A stretch of 64,000 nt of DNA from Tupaia tana (lineage: Eukaryota; Chordata; Mammalia; Scandentia; Tupaiidae). Location of the stretch: the NCBI GenBank assembly GCA_026018925.1, contig JAKSZU010000165.1, forward strand, positions 248,001 through 312,000, written 5' to 3'. Within the stretch, counting starts at the first letter, position 1; every line of letters starts with the position of its first letter. A model generated the notes under the pieces. It was given only the letters and a program-made list of their open reading frames with translations, did no database searches and had not been told where the DNA came from. This document shows positions 22,774 to 32,345 of the stretch, piece by piece. Both the position numbers and the translations under genes were made by a program.

Positions 22774-23045
22774 GGGACCAGCAGTTAGCGTAATGGCTAT
22801 GTTGCTGGACTCCCATGTAGTCGACCGCGGTTCGAGTCCCGGACCCGGTGGCTTAAACTCACGCCGGGCGCGTGTGCGTGCATGCCCAAGATCCCGAGAG
22901 GAGAATGGAGGAGAAGGGATTGCGGCGTGGCCATCCCCCCTGGGGGGTGATTTCCTGCTTTCTGTCTCTCTGTCTCTGTCTGTTTGGTGAGCACACGTGC
23001 CCTATAGCGAAAACCTCTCCAAAAAAAAGAAAAGAAAAGAAAAAG
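22774..23045 (+). mobile_element. SINE-A, youngest-looking copy
   Basis: It starts gggaccagcagttagcgtaa, has an intact B-box-like ggttcgagtcc, retains many CpG sites (gaccgcggttcg, gccgggcgcgtg) and ends in an A-rich tail. A perfect 10-bp duplication aaaatagatt lies at 22764-22773 and 23046-23055. The inverted sister site near 34940 in block C has no SINE. Confidence 0.95.
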
Positions 23046-23215
23046 AAAATAGATTTATAAACTAAGTTTTCAGATAATGTAAATGGATACCTCAAAATGA
23101 ACATTCCATCCTTCTGTCATATTATTATAATACAAATTTCTCAAACAATAGCTATATAGGAGCAATCAAATTCCATTCAAGATTTAAATGTTTTAAATTA
23201 AAACAATTTTCTTGG

Positions 23216-23470
23216 ACTAGCAGTTGTCATAGTGGTTTATTGCTTGACTCCCACATGACCAAATGTAGTTTGAGTCCCAAACACAGTGCTTTGAAACTCA
23301 TGGCGGACAGATGTGCACACATTCCCAAGTTTCCAGGAAGAGAATGGAGGAAAAGTGATTTGCAGCATGGCCATCCTCTCTGAGCATGATTTATCACATT
23401 TTCTCTCATGTGTCTATCTCTTTCTCTTTCTGTGGCAAGCACACATGCCCTAAGACAAAAACTCTACAAA
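23216..23470 (+). mobile_element. SINE-A, older copy
   Basis: The head ggactagcagttgtcatag runs to gccctaagacaaaaactct. Its inverted sister at 34530-34778 shows it predates the B/C duplication. Confidence 0.8.
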
Positions 23471-24042
23471 GAATAAATTAAACCTGTTTTCAACATTTAC
23501 ATAAGACTGCTTATGATAATATTGATAGAAAAATTATACTGTACAATAAGAAAAATAGGTACACAAAGTGACATGTTATATACAAGAAAAATCAATAGAA
23601 ATTAGGATAGAGATAAAAGTTAGGATATTCCAGAAGAACAAAATAAAGTTATTTTTCTCAGGATATTAATAAGAAAACTATTCATTTCTGTTGTGATGAA
23701 CAAATATAATAAGCCATAAAAATATAAGGTTTATCATAAGGAAAACTGAAGAGAGAGTAGAGAAGAGATCTGGTCTAAATTCTCATCATTGATCACATCA
23801 TTCAGAGCCACAAGATGGACTAACCAAGATCCTCATATGCGAAGATCCAGTTTTAAATCACTTTGGATCTACCTGAAGCTGAAAGAATTCTCCCAGTGTC
23901 ATCAACATAGGCTCTTAATTTGGTATATCTTGGTATTACCTCAGGGTATTTATCTGTGGAAAATTACATAAAAGTGACCATTTCCTTCAACAAGAAAATT
24001 ATATTGTGAGAGTAAATTGCCGAATCTTTGTTTTGTCACCAG

Positions 24043-24950
24043 ATGCAAAACAGTGTGTGCAGTGCCCAGCTCAAGAGTATCCAAACAGTGAAAAAACACA
24101 TTGCCTCCCCAAGCCTATGACATTCCTGGATTTTGAGGATGCTTTGGGGACAGCCATGGCCTGCATAGCTCTCTGTTTCTTTGTTCTCACAGCTATAGTA
24201 TTGGGAATATTTGTGAAGCACAGAGACACTCCCATTGTCAAGGCCAACAACCAGACTCTCAGCTTTATTCTGCTCATCTCCCTCCTGCTGTGCTTCCTCT
24301 GCTCCTTGCTGTTCATTGGCCATCCTAATCCAGCCACCTGTATTTTCCAACAAGTCACATTTGGCCTTGTGTTCACTGTGGCTGTTTCAACTGTTCTGGC
24401 CAAAACAATTACTGTGATTCTGGCATTCAGAGCCATGAAGCCTGGAAGAACCATGAGGTGCTTGCTGCTCTCAGGGGCTTCCAACTCTGTCATTCCTATT
24501 TGTTCCCTGATCCAAATGATTATCTGTGGAATCTGGCTGGGGACCTCTCCCCCTTTCATTGACATAGACTCACATTCTGAGCCCAGGAACTTTATTATCA
24601 TGTGTAACAAGGGCTCAGTCACTGCCTTCTACTGTGTCCTGGGCTACCTGGGCTTCTTGGCTCTGGGGAGCTTCACCATGGCTTTCCTGGCCAGGAACCT
24701 GCCTAACACATTCAATGAAGCCAAGTTCCTCACATTCAGCATGCTGGTGTTCTGCAGTGTCTGGGTCACATTTGTCCCTGTCTATCTCAGCACCAAGGGG
24801 AAGTTCATGGTGGCTGTGGAGGTCTTCTCCATCTTGGCCTCCAGTGCAGGGCTCCTAGGCTGCATCTTTGCCCCGAAGTGCTATGTTATTCTGATAAGAC
24901 CTGATAAGAACTCCTGGGAAGCTTTAAAAAACAGAAGAGGTTCCAAATAA
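24043..24950 (+). pseudogene. V2R exon 6 (locus B), intact seven-transmembrane exon
   Basis: After an acceptor (ttgttttgtcaccag) the frame is open for about 302 codons to TAA. It encodes the last cysteines of the linker ([19 protein letters not shown]), the junction to TM1 ([20 protein letters not shown]), loop 1 ([20 protein letters not shown]), TM3 with the following AFRAMKPGR, the second extracellular loop ([20 protein letters not shown]), TM5, and the family signature [18 protein letters not shown] in TM6 with [19 protein letters not shown]7 ends in FAPKCYVIL and a short cytoplasmic tail. All seven membrane segments appear complete and there is no stop or frameshift. V2Rs are pheromone and peptide receptors of vomeronasal neurons. 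The exon is functional in appearance, but with exons 2-4 missing and exon 1 lacking ATG the locus can hardly encode a receptor, unless missing exons lie out of order elsewhere. Confidence 0.93.
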
Positions 24951-25234
24951 AATCTAAGGTTTATATCATAAGACTGTATCACAATTTTAGGATTTTGAAC
25001 AAAAAATGTACTGATTTTATATTATCATATATTAAAGTAACTGAAAATGACTGCCTTCTTAAGTTAATCTATAAAACAATCATTTCATGCATCTTATCTT
25101 TGACAGTTATTATACTTTTAACTATGATTGGTATCTTAGATTAATGAGTATTTCTTACATTATGGGAATTGATTAAAGGCAACATTTTATTAATTATTTA
25201 GTATTGATTGTGTTCTCCTAGATAGCTTTTTACT

Positions 25235-25237
<3 letters not shown>

Positions 25238-25265
<28 letters not shown>
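25238..25265 (-). mobile_element. Poly(A)-only retrotransposition event
   Basis: A run of about 28 T is flanked by a perfect 19-bp repeat tagatagctttttacttct (25219-25237 and 25265-25283, sharing one T with the run). The inverted sister site at about 32060-32085 and the D site near 56355 each have a single copy and no T run. The insert therefore consists of a poly(A) tail alone, on the minus strand, with a normal target-site duplication. Confidence 0.88.
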
Positions 25266-25268
<3 letters not shown>

Positions 25269-25374
25269 TAGCTTTTTACTTCTATATAGTCAGAAATAAT
25301 ATCTTTACTTCCATATCTGGCTTATTGGTATGTATCTTCTCTCTCTGTTCTAGGAATGTCTTGCTTTATTTAAC

Positions 25375-25508
25375 TTTATTTATTATTGTGATTCCTATTA
25401 TTTATTTTAATTTGACCAGAGTGTGAGCAAGCCCCCAGGTCTGGGACTCAAACTGCAGTCTATCATGTGAGTCCAATGCCATTCACTACCCCATCACCTG
25501 CTCGTCAC
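25375..25508 (-). mobile_element. SINE-B copy at the end of block B
   Basis: The reversed middle taatttgaccagagtgtgag leads to the head end accccatcacctgctcgtc. Its inverted sister is 31826-31960. Both duplicated arms end in this element. Confidence 0.75.
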
Positions 25509-25539
25509 TGAAATGCAAAAATGATGTGAAGAACATAGA

Positions 25540-26180
25540 GTAGGGAAAGAACAGTACTTCAATAAATGGTGCTGGAGATAGTGGCTATTCATGTTAGAAA
25601 GAACAGATTACAAACTTAAATGTAAGACACAAAGCAGTACTACAGAAGAAAAAATAGGAAAATACCAAGGTATTGATCTGGGCCCAGATATTTTGAGGAA
25701 TACCTGAAAATCAGAGGCAACAAAGGCAAAAAAAAAATCCCTTTGATAGTATAGCAAACTGAAATGATTCTCCATCGGAAATAATCAACAGAGTGAAGAG
25801 ACATGCTTCAGGAGAGAGTAGATGTTTTTTCAACCTAGTCATCTAGTGAAAAAGTAATATTCAGAGTATATAAGAAAGTCAATAAACTGAAAAACAAAAA
25901 AAGAAAAACAAAATTAAAAATAAAACACTGCTACAGAATTAAGTCAAGTCGTAAGTAAACATTTCTAAAGAAAATATACAATGACCAAGTATATGAAAAA
26001 AATGTTCTATATCACTAATTACCAACAAAATATAAATAAAAATTACAATGAGCTTTCACTTTACTCTAGTTAGAATGACCATTTTCTATGAGGCAAAAGA
26101 TAACATGTGAAGTGATAAAACATGACACACTTTAAGGTTAACTTACATGGGAAGGTTTACAGTTCACATTTTGAGATCTC
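25540..26180 (+). mobile_element. L1 ORF2 3' fragment, old
   Basis: The words aagaacagtacttcaataaa, tggtgctggagatagtggct and gtaagacacaaagcagtact follow the order of the L1 ORF2 C-terminal region. It has no intact frame. Confidence 0.75.
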
Positions 26181-26359
26181 CCTGAGTTTGCTTATCATAT
26201 TTGTACCCACAGTCTGGGGTTGGCTGCAGCCGAGGGTGTCTCAATAATGTGTTTAGACACTGGCGTCAGTGCCTGTTTCTTTGTATATGGCTCTCTCTCT
26301 GCCTCTTTGTCTTTCTTACTCATGAGAAGAACAAACTTTGAGACAGTTTTTAATGGGGG

Positions 26360-26575
26360 AGTACATAGGACACATGTGTTTGCCAAAGAGACAGAAATAG
26401 AGAGGGAAAGTAAGACCCCAGTGCGGGGAAGCCATGTCACAATACCTTCTTCTCCATTCTCCTCTCAGGGTTTTGGGCACTAACACACAAATATGCTTTG
26501 TGTAATTTATAAGTGATCTGGTCCAGACCATTGTTGGTCATGGGGGAGTCCAGCATTTTGACCAACTGCTGGCCA
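26360..26575 (-). mobile_element. SINE-A, older copy
   Basis: It shows the reversed body (atgtgtttgccaaagagaca) and a head ending attttgaccaactgctggcc. Confidence 0.75.
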
Positions 26576-26609
26576 CTTTGAAACAATTTTTGAAAATAAA
26601 CAAGCTACT

Positions 26610-26880
26610 TGTGAGGCTTACAAATGGCATGGTAAAGGTGCTGGATTCCACATAGTCAACTGCATGGTTAAGGTATGTGACTGGAGGGCTTAAAGAGTGA
26701 AGCAGACATATGTGCATTCCTATCAAAAACCTCACAAAGAGAATGGAGGAGAAGGGATTGTGGCTTGGTCATATCTCCTGCGGAGTGCTTTCTCATTTTC
26801 TGTCTTTTTCTCTTCTCTTTCTCTGTCTCTGTCTAGTGGCAAGTACATGTGCCCTATAGCAAAATCTAAAAGAAAATAAA
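26610..26880 (+). mobile_element. SINE-A, older copy
   Basis: The body gaatggaggagaagggattg leads to the end gccctatagcaaaatct. The head is degraded. Confidence 0.75.
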
Positions 26881-26884
26881 ACCT

Positions 26885-27245
26885 GACTAACGGCATTCTG
26901 AGTCAATAGTTTAGAGCAGTGCCTGTTACCAAAGACTGTCCAAGAAATTCCTTGAGTGTCCCTTGAGCATGGCTACTGTTCTTCCTCCTGTTATGGCTGT
27001 GCAGGAGTGGGGCTCTGCCCCACCCAAAGATCAGCAAAGACCTGGTAGTCCAGGGAGGTTGGGTAGAATGCCTGGGTGGGCTGGCCATGATCCTTCAAGT
27101 GTTCCCATCATTGAGTGGGTCTCACAGATCCCTGAGTCTCCCTCTGGAGGCTGGATCATCCTTAGGCAGAAAAAGAACCCTTGTGGAGGCATCTCTGGGC
27201 TGGCTTTGTCTCCAGGGTTTGGACAAGGCTTCTGAAATATTTTCT
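26885..27245. other. Unidentified GC-richer stretch in the spacer
   Basis: The segment has markedly higher G+C than its neighbours and no SINE or L1 words. Short frames on both strands are open (60-90 codons) but show no domain I know. It ends at a long pyrimidine run (27235-27320). Possibly an old LTR or gene fragment. Confidence 0.35.
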
Positions 27246-27452
27246 TTGTCTTCTTTCTTTTGGTCTCTTTTTTTTTTTCTTTTTCTTTTTCTTTCTTTCT
27301 TTGTTTTCTTCAGTCATTTGCTTTTAATTATTTTAAGTCTTAAGATGACATAATTTTCAAATCTATTCTGATGGCATATCTCCTCTAATCCTTCTAATAA
27401 GTTGACAAAAGTACCTTTACCAATCACACCTGAACTCAAATTTCACAGTTTT

Positions 27453-27736
27453 CTTTTTTTTCTTTTTTTTTAGATAGATTTTTTTGTTGTTGTTATAGGG
27501 CATGTGCGCTCTCCAGACCGACAGAGAGAGACAGAGAGACAGAAAGCGAGAAATCACGCCCCCCCCCCAGAACGGATGGTCATGCTGCAATCCCTTCTTC
27601 TCCATTCTCCTCTCGGGATCTTGGGCATGCACGCACATGAGCCTGGCATGAGTTTTAAGCCACCAGGTCTGGGACTCAAACTGTGGTTGACTACATGGGA
27701 GTCCAGCGGCATAGCCATTACACTAACTGTTGCTCT
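27453..27736 (-). mobile_element. SINE-A, young copy
   Basis: Flanks aaatttcacagttttc (27437-27452) and gaaattccacagtttt (right, from about 27737) are a target-site duplication with few differences. Reversed order from gttataggg to the head end actaactgttgctctg. A run of nine C is at 27551. Confidence 0.9.
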
Positions 27737-27769
27737 GAAATTCCACAGTTTTTATGCTGTTTTTAACAG

Positions 27770-27885
27770 TTTTCATGACTGACTGTGGTTCAGGTCCCGA
27801 AAATGGTGGTTTGCTTTCTCACACTACCTCTCTCTGGTCAAATTTAAAAGTAATAATAATAATAAATAAAATTAAATATACAATT
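27770..27885 (+). mobile_element. SINE-B, 5'-truncated copy
   Basis: It begins within the head (catgactgactgtggttcag) and ends with ctggtcaaatttaaaag and an (aat)n tail. Confidence 0.7.
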
Positions 27886-27889
27886 CTTT

Positions 27890-28285
27890 AAAAATGTATT
27901 CAAAGGCAAATTTTAACTTGCTACTAAATCTCAACACACTAACTTTCAAACACATCTGCTCTTACAAATCACTTATAAAATATGTGAAATGTTACATATT
28001 CTTTATTTGATAGTAAACACAAACCACACTAAAATGTCTTTCAATAAGGCAGAGTATCAGATACAGGGAATTTTAATTGGATTAGCACAGTTAAGATAAA
28101 ATATATAAGGTAGGCATTACTACCTTATCTTCAGCCCTTGCCTTTAATGGATTAATGAACATAAAGTAAAACACAAGTGAGTCTGCTTGACTTGAAAAGT
28201 GGTGTCCCCAGTATTTACATATTCATATAATCAGTTACATATAACCCATGTAACAAAAAAATATCCACTAGGTTTTTGTTTCTGT
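27890..28285. other. Spacer sequence, nothing recognised
   Basis: AT-rich sequence without repeat words shared with the rest of the window and without long frames. Confidence 0.45.
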
Positions 28286-28289
28286 TTTG

Positions 28290-28545
28290 CTGAGGTTTTT
28301 GCCTTAAGGCACATGTGCTAACTGGAGAGAGAAAGAGAAATAAAGACAGTGAGAAAGAAATTGAGAAATCATCCTTCAGGGGGGATGGTCATACCACAAT
28401 CTCTTTTCCATTCTTTTCCTGGGATCTTGGGCATCTATGCACACATCCTGGGTGCAATTTTTCAAGCCATTGGTTCTGGGACATGAATCACAATTGACCA
28501 TATGGAGTCCAGTGATGTAACCTCTAAGCCATCTGCTGACTTTCC
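28290..28545 (-). mobile_element. SINE-A, older copy
   Basis: It shows the reversed end ttttgccttaaggcacatgtg and a head ending taagccatctgctgac. Confidence 0.75.
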
Positions 28546-28728
28546 AGTAATTTTGAGTTGACATTCACAATATTTGTAGACAGATGAGCATTACTAATGA
28601 ATTACTAATTATATCTTAGAAATAGAAAACAGTACTAACATTTGCAGAATGAAAATTACTATCAAAGTTTAAAAACCCAGCAACATTCATTTAAACATAA
28701 GCCAATCTTACTTAAAACAGGAATGTCC

Positions 28729-29004
28729 CAGGACCAGCAGTTAGCGTAATGGCTATGTCACTGGACTCCCACGTAGTCGACCGCGGTTCGAGTCCCGGAC
28801 CTGGCGGCTTAAACTCACGCCGGGCGCGTGTGCGTGCGTGCCCAGGATCCCGAGAGGAGAATGGAGGAGAAGGGATTGTGGCGTGGCCATCCCCCCTGGG
28901 GGGTGATTTCCTTCTTTCTATCTCTCTGTCTCTCTCTGTCTGTCTGGCGAGCGCACGTGCCCTATAGCAAAAACCTCTCCAAAAAAAGAAAAAGAAAAAA
29001 AAAA
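28729..29004 (+). mobile_element. SINE-A, young copy
   Basis: A perfect 15-bp duplication aaaacaggaatgtcc (28714-28728 and 29005-29019) flanks it. The SINE begins caggaccagcagttagcgta and preserves an intact ggttcgagtcccgg B-box region. Confidence 0.95.
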
Positions 29005-29104
29005 AAAACAGGAATGTCCAACAAAATATGCCATCAGCCATTCATCTGAATTACGGTATAGGATATAAATTAAATTATGGTACAGATTAAAAAGAGAAGA
29101 AATG

Positions 29105-29275
29105 GGACTTGCAGGTGATGTGACTGAAGCACTGAACTCCCACATGGCCAGGCATAGTTTGAGTCCCAGACCTGGAGACTTTCTTTTTAACTTTCCCTTT
29201 TTTTCTCCCTCTGTCACTCTCTGATCAAATTGAAAAATAATAACAACTTATAGAATTAAATGAATAAATATTTTT
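29105..29275 (+). mobile_element. SINE-B copy
   Basis: The head gggacttgcaggtgatgtga leads to ctctgatcaaattgaaaaat and an A-rich tail. Confidence 0.75.
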
Positions 29276-29279
29276 GTTT

Positions 29280-29550
29280 CTTTTTTTCTATTTTTTATTT
29301 TTACATTTTTCAACATTTACTTTACACATCTAAAAATTTTAACTCATACTCCATAACTCTTTACAGTTAATGAACAACTTTCAAAATTTCAAAATACTGA
29401 ATTTTAAAGATAATGTTTAAAATATTTCTTATAATTTTGTATAATTTTGTTTGTGACTCTATAACAACAGAAACAGTATGATATTAAATATTTTTGAGAA
29501 AATATTTACATGTTAACTACTCAAATTTTTGAAAAGCAAATGCCTGGCAC
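29280..29550. other. AT-rich spacer, nothing recognised
   Basis: Mostly T-rich and A-rich sequence between a SINE-B tail and the unidentified frames at 29.55-30.06 kb. Confidence 0.4.
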
Positions 29551-29551
29551 A

Positions 29552-30058
29552 CTAGTCACACATACACCTTTCCAATTCAGTTCTGCCCAAGTATTCTGTG
29601 ATATACCATCTGCTAGCAAAGATATCTTTTTCTTCCTTCCAAGTCTTTCTCAAAAAAATTCTCTGGTGTGGTTGCTCTTTTGTAATCTCTGTTGATTCCA
29701 ATGCTGGGATGGAAAAGTCCCAATTATTTAATATTATAAATTCTTTCATATATCTTCTCCAATCCTCTCTGTCAGGCAGAACTGCTTATGAGGCCAGATC
29801 ATCTTTCTAAGAGCTTCTGTTGGCTTACTTGAGATCCACCTTAGTACCATAGTTTTCTGATTGATCTTCTGATATGACATTCCAGTCAAAACCCTGTCCA
29901 ATAATGAGTATTTCTGATTTCTGAATCAATGCAACAAGCATTATTGAACTTATGCAAATAACCCTTCTGCTACAAAATAAGAATATTCCCAAATATTTTC
30001 CAATTCCAGAGGGGTCAGGAAGGAAGAAAAGTTTGTTTCCATTTAAAGAAACAAACAA
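29552..30058 (-). other. Unidentified pair of minus-strand frames
   Basis: Minus-strand frames at 30058-29825 (77 codons, with IQKSEILIIGQGFDWNVISE and then DQSENYGTKVDLK) and 29749-29552 (65 codons, with DWRRYMKEFIILNNWDFSIP just at its start) follow one another. The composition looks more protein-like than the surroundings, which made me keep it. I recognise no family, see no splice sites that would make a gene model, and it may be part of an unrecognised retroelement lying directly downstream of the L1 ORF1 fragment. Confidence 0.3.
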
Positions 30059-30079
30059 GCTGAACCTATCAACAACTCA

Positions 30080-31425
30080 AAAGAAAGTAAATTTTTAAAA
30101 TGGGAAAACAAAGCATAGTAAAAAAAATCAATAATGTTTTACTCAAAAATCATAAAATTCTATTTATTAAGTTCAGTCTTATGTTCAAACTCTCTTCTAT
30201 TGAATATACAATGTTGCTGTGGTCCAATCTTTCCATTTAAATCCTGGAAGTTAATATTCTATGTTGTTATTGATTTTTTTGTCCCTAGCATTAAATTGGT
30301 CATTTTCTTGGTTGCCTTTTGTTCTCTTATTTCTGTATGTCTTTATTTTTACTGGCTGAGCACTCCTTTCAGAACTTCTTGAAGAGTGGGTCTGCTACTG
30401 GCAAATTCTTTCAAGTCTTGTTTATCTGAGAATGTTTTTATTCCTTCTTTCCATATGAAAGATAATCTTGCTGGGTATAGTATTCTTGGTTGAAACTGTT
30501 TTTCACTTAACACTGAATATATTTTCCTATTCTTTCCTTGCTCACATTGTTTCTGATGAGAGGTTTGAGCTTAGCATGATAGGATAACCTTTATAAGTAA
30601 CCTGACGTTTCTCTCCTGCCAATTTTAGTATCTTCTCTTTCTCTGTAGATTTGACCAGTCTGGCTATGATGTGCCTTGGAGAAGATTTTCTTGGGTTGAT
30701 TTTATTAGGCGTATTTTGTATTTCTTGGGTCTGGATATTCGAATAACTCTTTAGATTTGGAGAGTTTTCTTCCAAGATTTCATGGAATAGGTTATCAATG
30801 CCTTTATTCATTTCTTCACCTTCTGGGATATCAGTTATCCCAATGTTTGGGTGCCTAATGCTGTCTATTATTTCTCATGTAGTATTCTCATTTTTTGGGT
30901 TATTTTCTCAGTTTTTTTTTTTTTTTTTTTTTTTTTTTGGTTGTTTTCTCTAGATCAGAGGTTTTGCTTTCAACATCCGAGATTTGATTTTCTGCATGAA
31001 CTAATCTGCTTTTAACACTTTTGAGGGACGTTTTGATTTCCTGAAGGGCAACCTAAATCTCTAGTAGCTTCATTTGATTATTTTTTATGGTGTGTATTTC
31101 CTCTTTCAGACCATGAAAGAACTTCAACACTCCCTGGAGCTCATTGACTCTTCTCTTGCATCTTCTGGAGTTCATTATCTCTCAGCTCTTGTATCTCACT
31201 TAGTTTTCTCACTCTGAGTATGCTGAAGTCTTTATCAGACATTTCCATGAATTCTACTTTACTGTCTGTAGATGACCAGGTATTCTCGTCCCTTAGGGTA
31301 GAGATATTTTCTTGGTTTCTCATGTTTCTTGTGCCTCTGCTGTTGTTTCTGGTTATTCTGTGACAAAATCTCTCCTCCACAGTGCTTAGCAATGCGGTAT
31401 CTACAGTAAGATTAGGAGCTCAGAT
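30080..31425 (-). mobile_element. L1 fragment covering ORF1
   Basis: The minus strand reads an L1 ORF1 from about 31392 downwards: SRGTRNMRNQENIS, MSDKDFSILRVRKLSEIQEL, then after breaks (T run at 30912-30938) NKGIDNLFHEILEENSPNL, INPRKSSPRHIIARLVKS and KEKILKLAGEKRQVTYKGYP. It ends about 30080 within the C-terminal part. ORF2 is not attached. Confidence 0.88.
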
Positions 31426-31825
31426 TTATAGAAAAGAAATTCTTTGTTTAAAGCAGGAGGTTCAATAAGCATTGAGGATTTTAATGAATCTTGTCTGAAT
31501 ATTTTGGGAGTCTAGGAGATGGGTTTAGAGCATGGCTTCCCTGAACACACCAGGACACACCTCAGCTTTAAAATGGCTTCTGAAATTAACAAGTTAAATA
31601 AAAGGCCCAAGCTGAGGAGAGATGCTTAAAAATTAAAAAAAAAAAAATTTAAAGAAAGAGAGAGAGAGCATGAGACAGACAGAAATGGAGAGTGAGTGTG
31701 AGACAGACCCATTTAAGTTTGTAAACTGTTTTTTCTGACATGGATAGTCACTATATCCAACACCATTTATTAAAGTACTGTTCTTTCCCTAGTCTATGTT
31801 CTCAGCATCATTTTTGAATTTCAGA

Positions 31826-31960
31826 AGCCAGCAGCTGGCATAGTAGTTGAGAGCACTGGACTCACACATGATGGACAGCAATTTGAATCCCAGACCTGGT
31901 TTCTTGCTTTGTCACTCTCCCTGACTCTCTGTTCAAATTAAAATAAATAATAGTCATCAA
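31826..31960 (+). mobile_element. SINE-B copy at the start of block C
   Basis: The head agccagcagctggcatagta is followed by ctctgttcaaattaaaataa. The sister copies are 25375-25508 (inverted) and 56118-56240 (direct), so this is the oldest shared boundary marker of blocks B, C and D. Confidence 0.8.
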
Positions 31961-32345
31961 AATAATACATTAAGTTAAGGAAAGCAAGACCTTCCTAGAA
32001 AAGAGAGAGATACAAACCAATAAACAAGATATGGAAGTAAAGACATTATTCCTGACTATATAAAAGTAAAAAGCTTTCTAAGATAACACAATATATAGTA
32101 AATAATTAATAGAAATCTGCCATTAATCAATAACTATAATGTAAGAAATATCCATTAATCTAAGATACTAACCATAGTTGAAAGCATAACTGTCAAAGAT
32201 TAGATGCATGCAATGATTGTTTTAAAAATAAATTTAAGAAGTCAGTCATTTTAAATTATTTCATAATATAAGAATATAAAGGCAGCACCTTTTCAGCTCA
32301 AAACCCTAAAATTGTGAAACATTCTTATGATATAGACTTTATACT

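Larger units (their letters stand above)
10850..25505. repeat. Segmental duplication block B (inverted copy of block C)
   Basis: Reading B left to right matches reading C right to left. Matching pairs include 11130-11180 with 52110-52170, 12580-12700 with 51040-51110, 13140-13290 with 50460-50620, 15900-17650 with 38300-43200, 17940-18320 with 37590-38060, 21900-22040 with 36010-36130, 22610-22730 with 35000-35070 and 24043-25220 with 32060-33249. Divergence is high enough that SINEs, L1s and deletions separate the two. The arms end at about 25505 and 31820. Confidence 0.9.

Noticed and set aside
22774-22860. Candidate tRNA genes at the SINE-A heads
   Set aside because: A- and B-box-like sequences are present, but the acceptor stem is not paired, and the sequence continues into the SINE body. 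These are SINE heads, not tRNA genes.
22774-23104. Frames of 60-80 codons found at many SINE-A copies, on both strands (for example 14459, 22772, 28749, 47070)
   Set aside because: They all translate the same SINE body (DSHVVDRGSSPGPGGL and its antisense) and are repeat-derived, with no gene context.
24071-24622. 183-codon minus-strand frame inside V2R exon 6
   Set aside because: It is the antisense shadow of the intact plus-strand exon. The plus frame carries the family signature and splice sites.
24043-24950. Calling locus B a functional V2R gene
   Set aside because: Exon 6 and exon 5 are intact, but exons 2-4 are not found in the 6 kb where they belong and exon 1 has GTG for ATG. I therefore list the parts as remnants and state the alternative.
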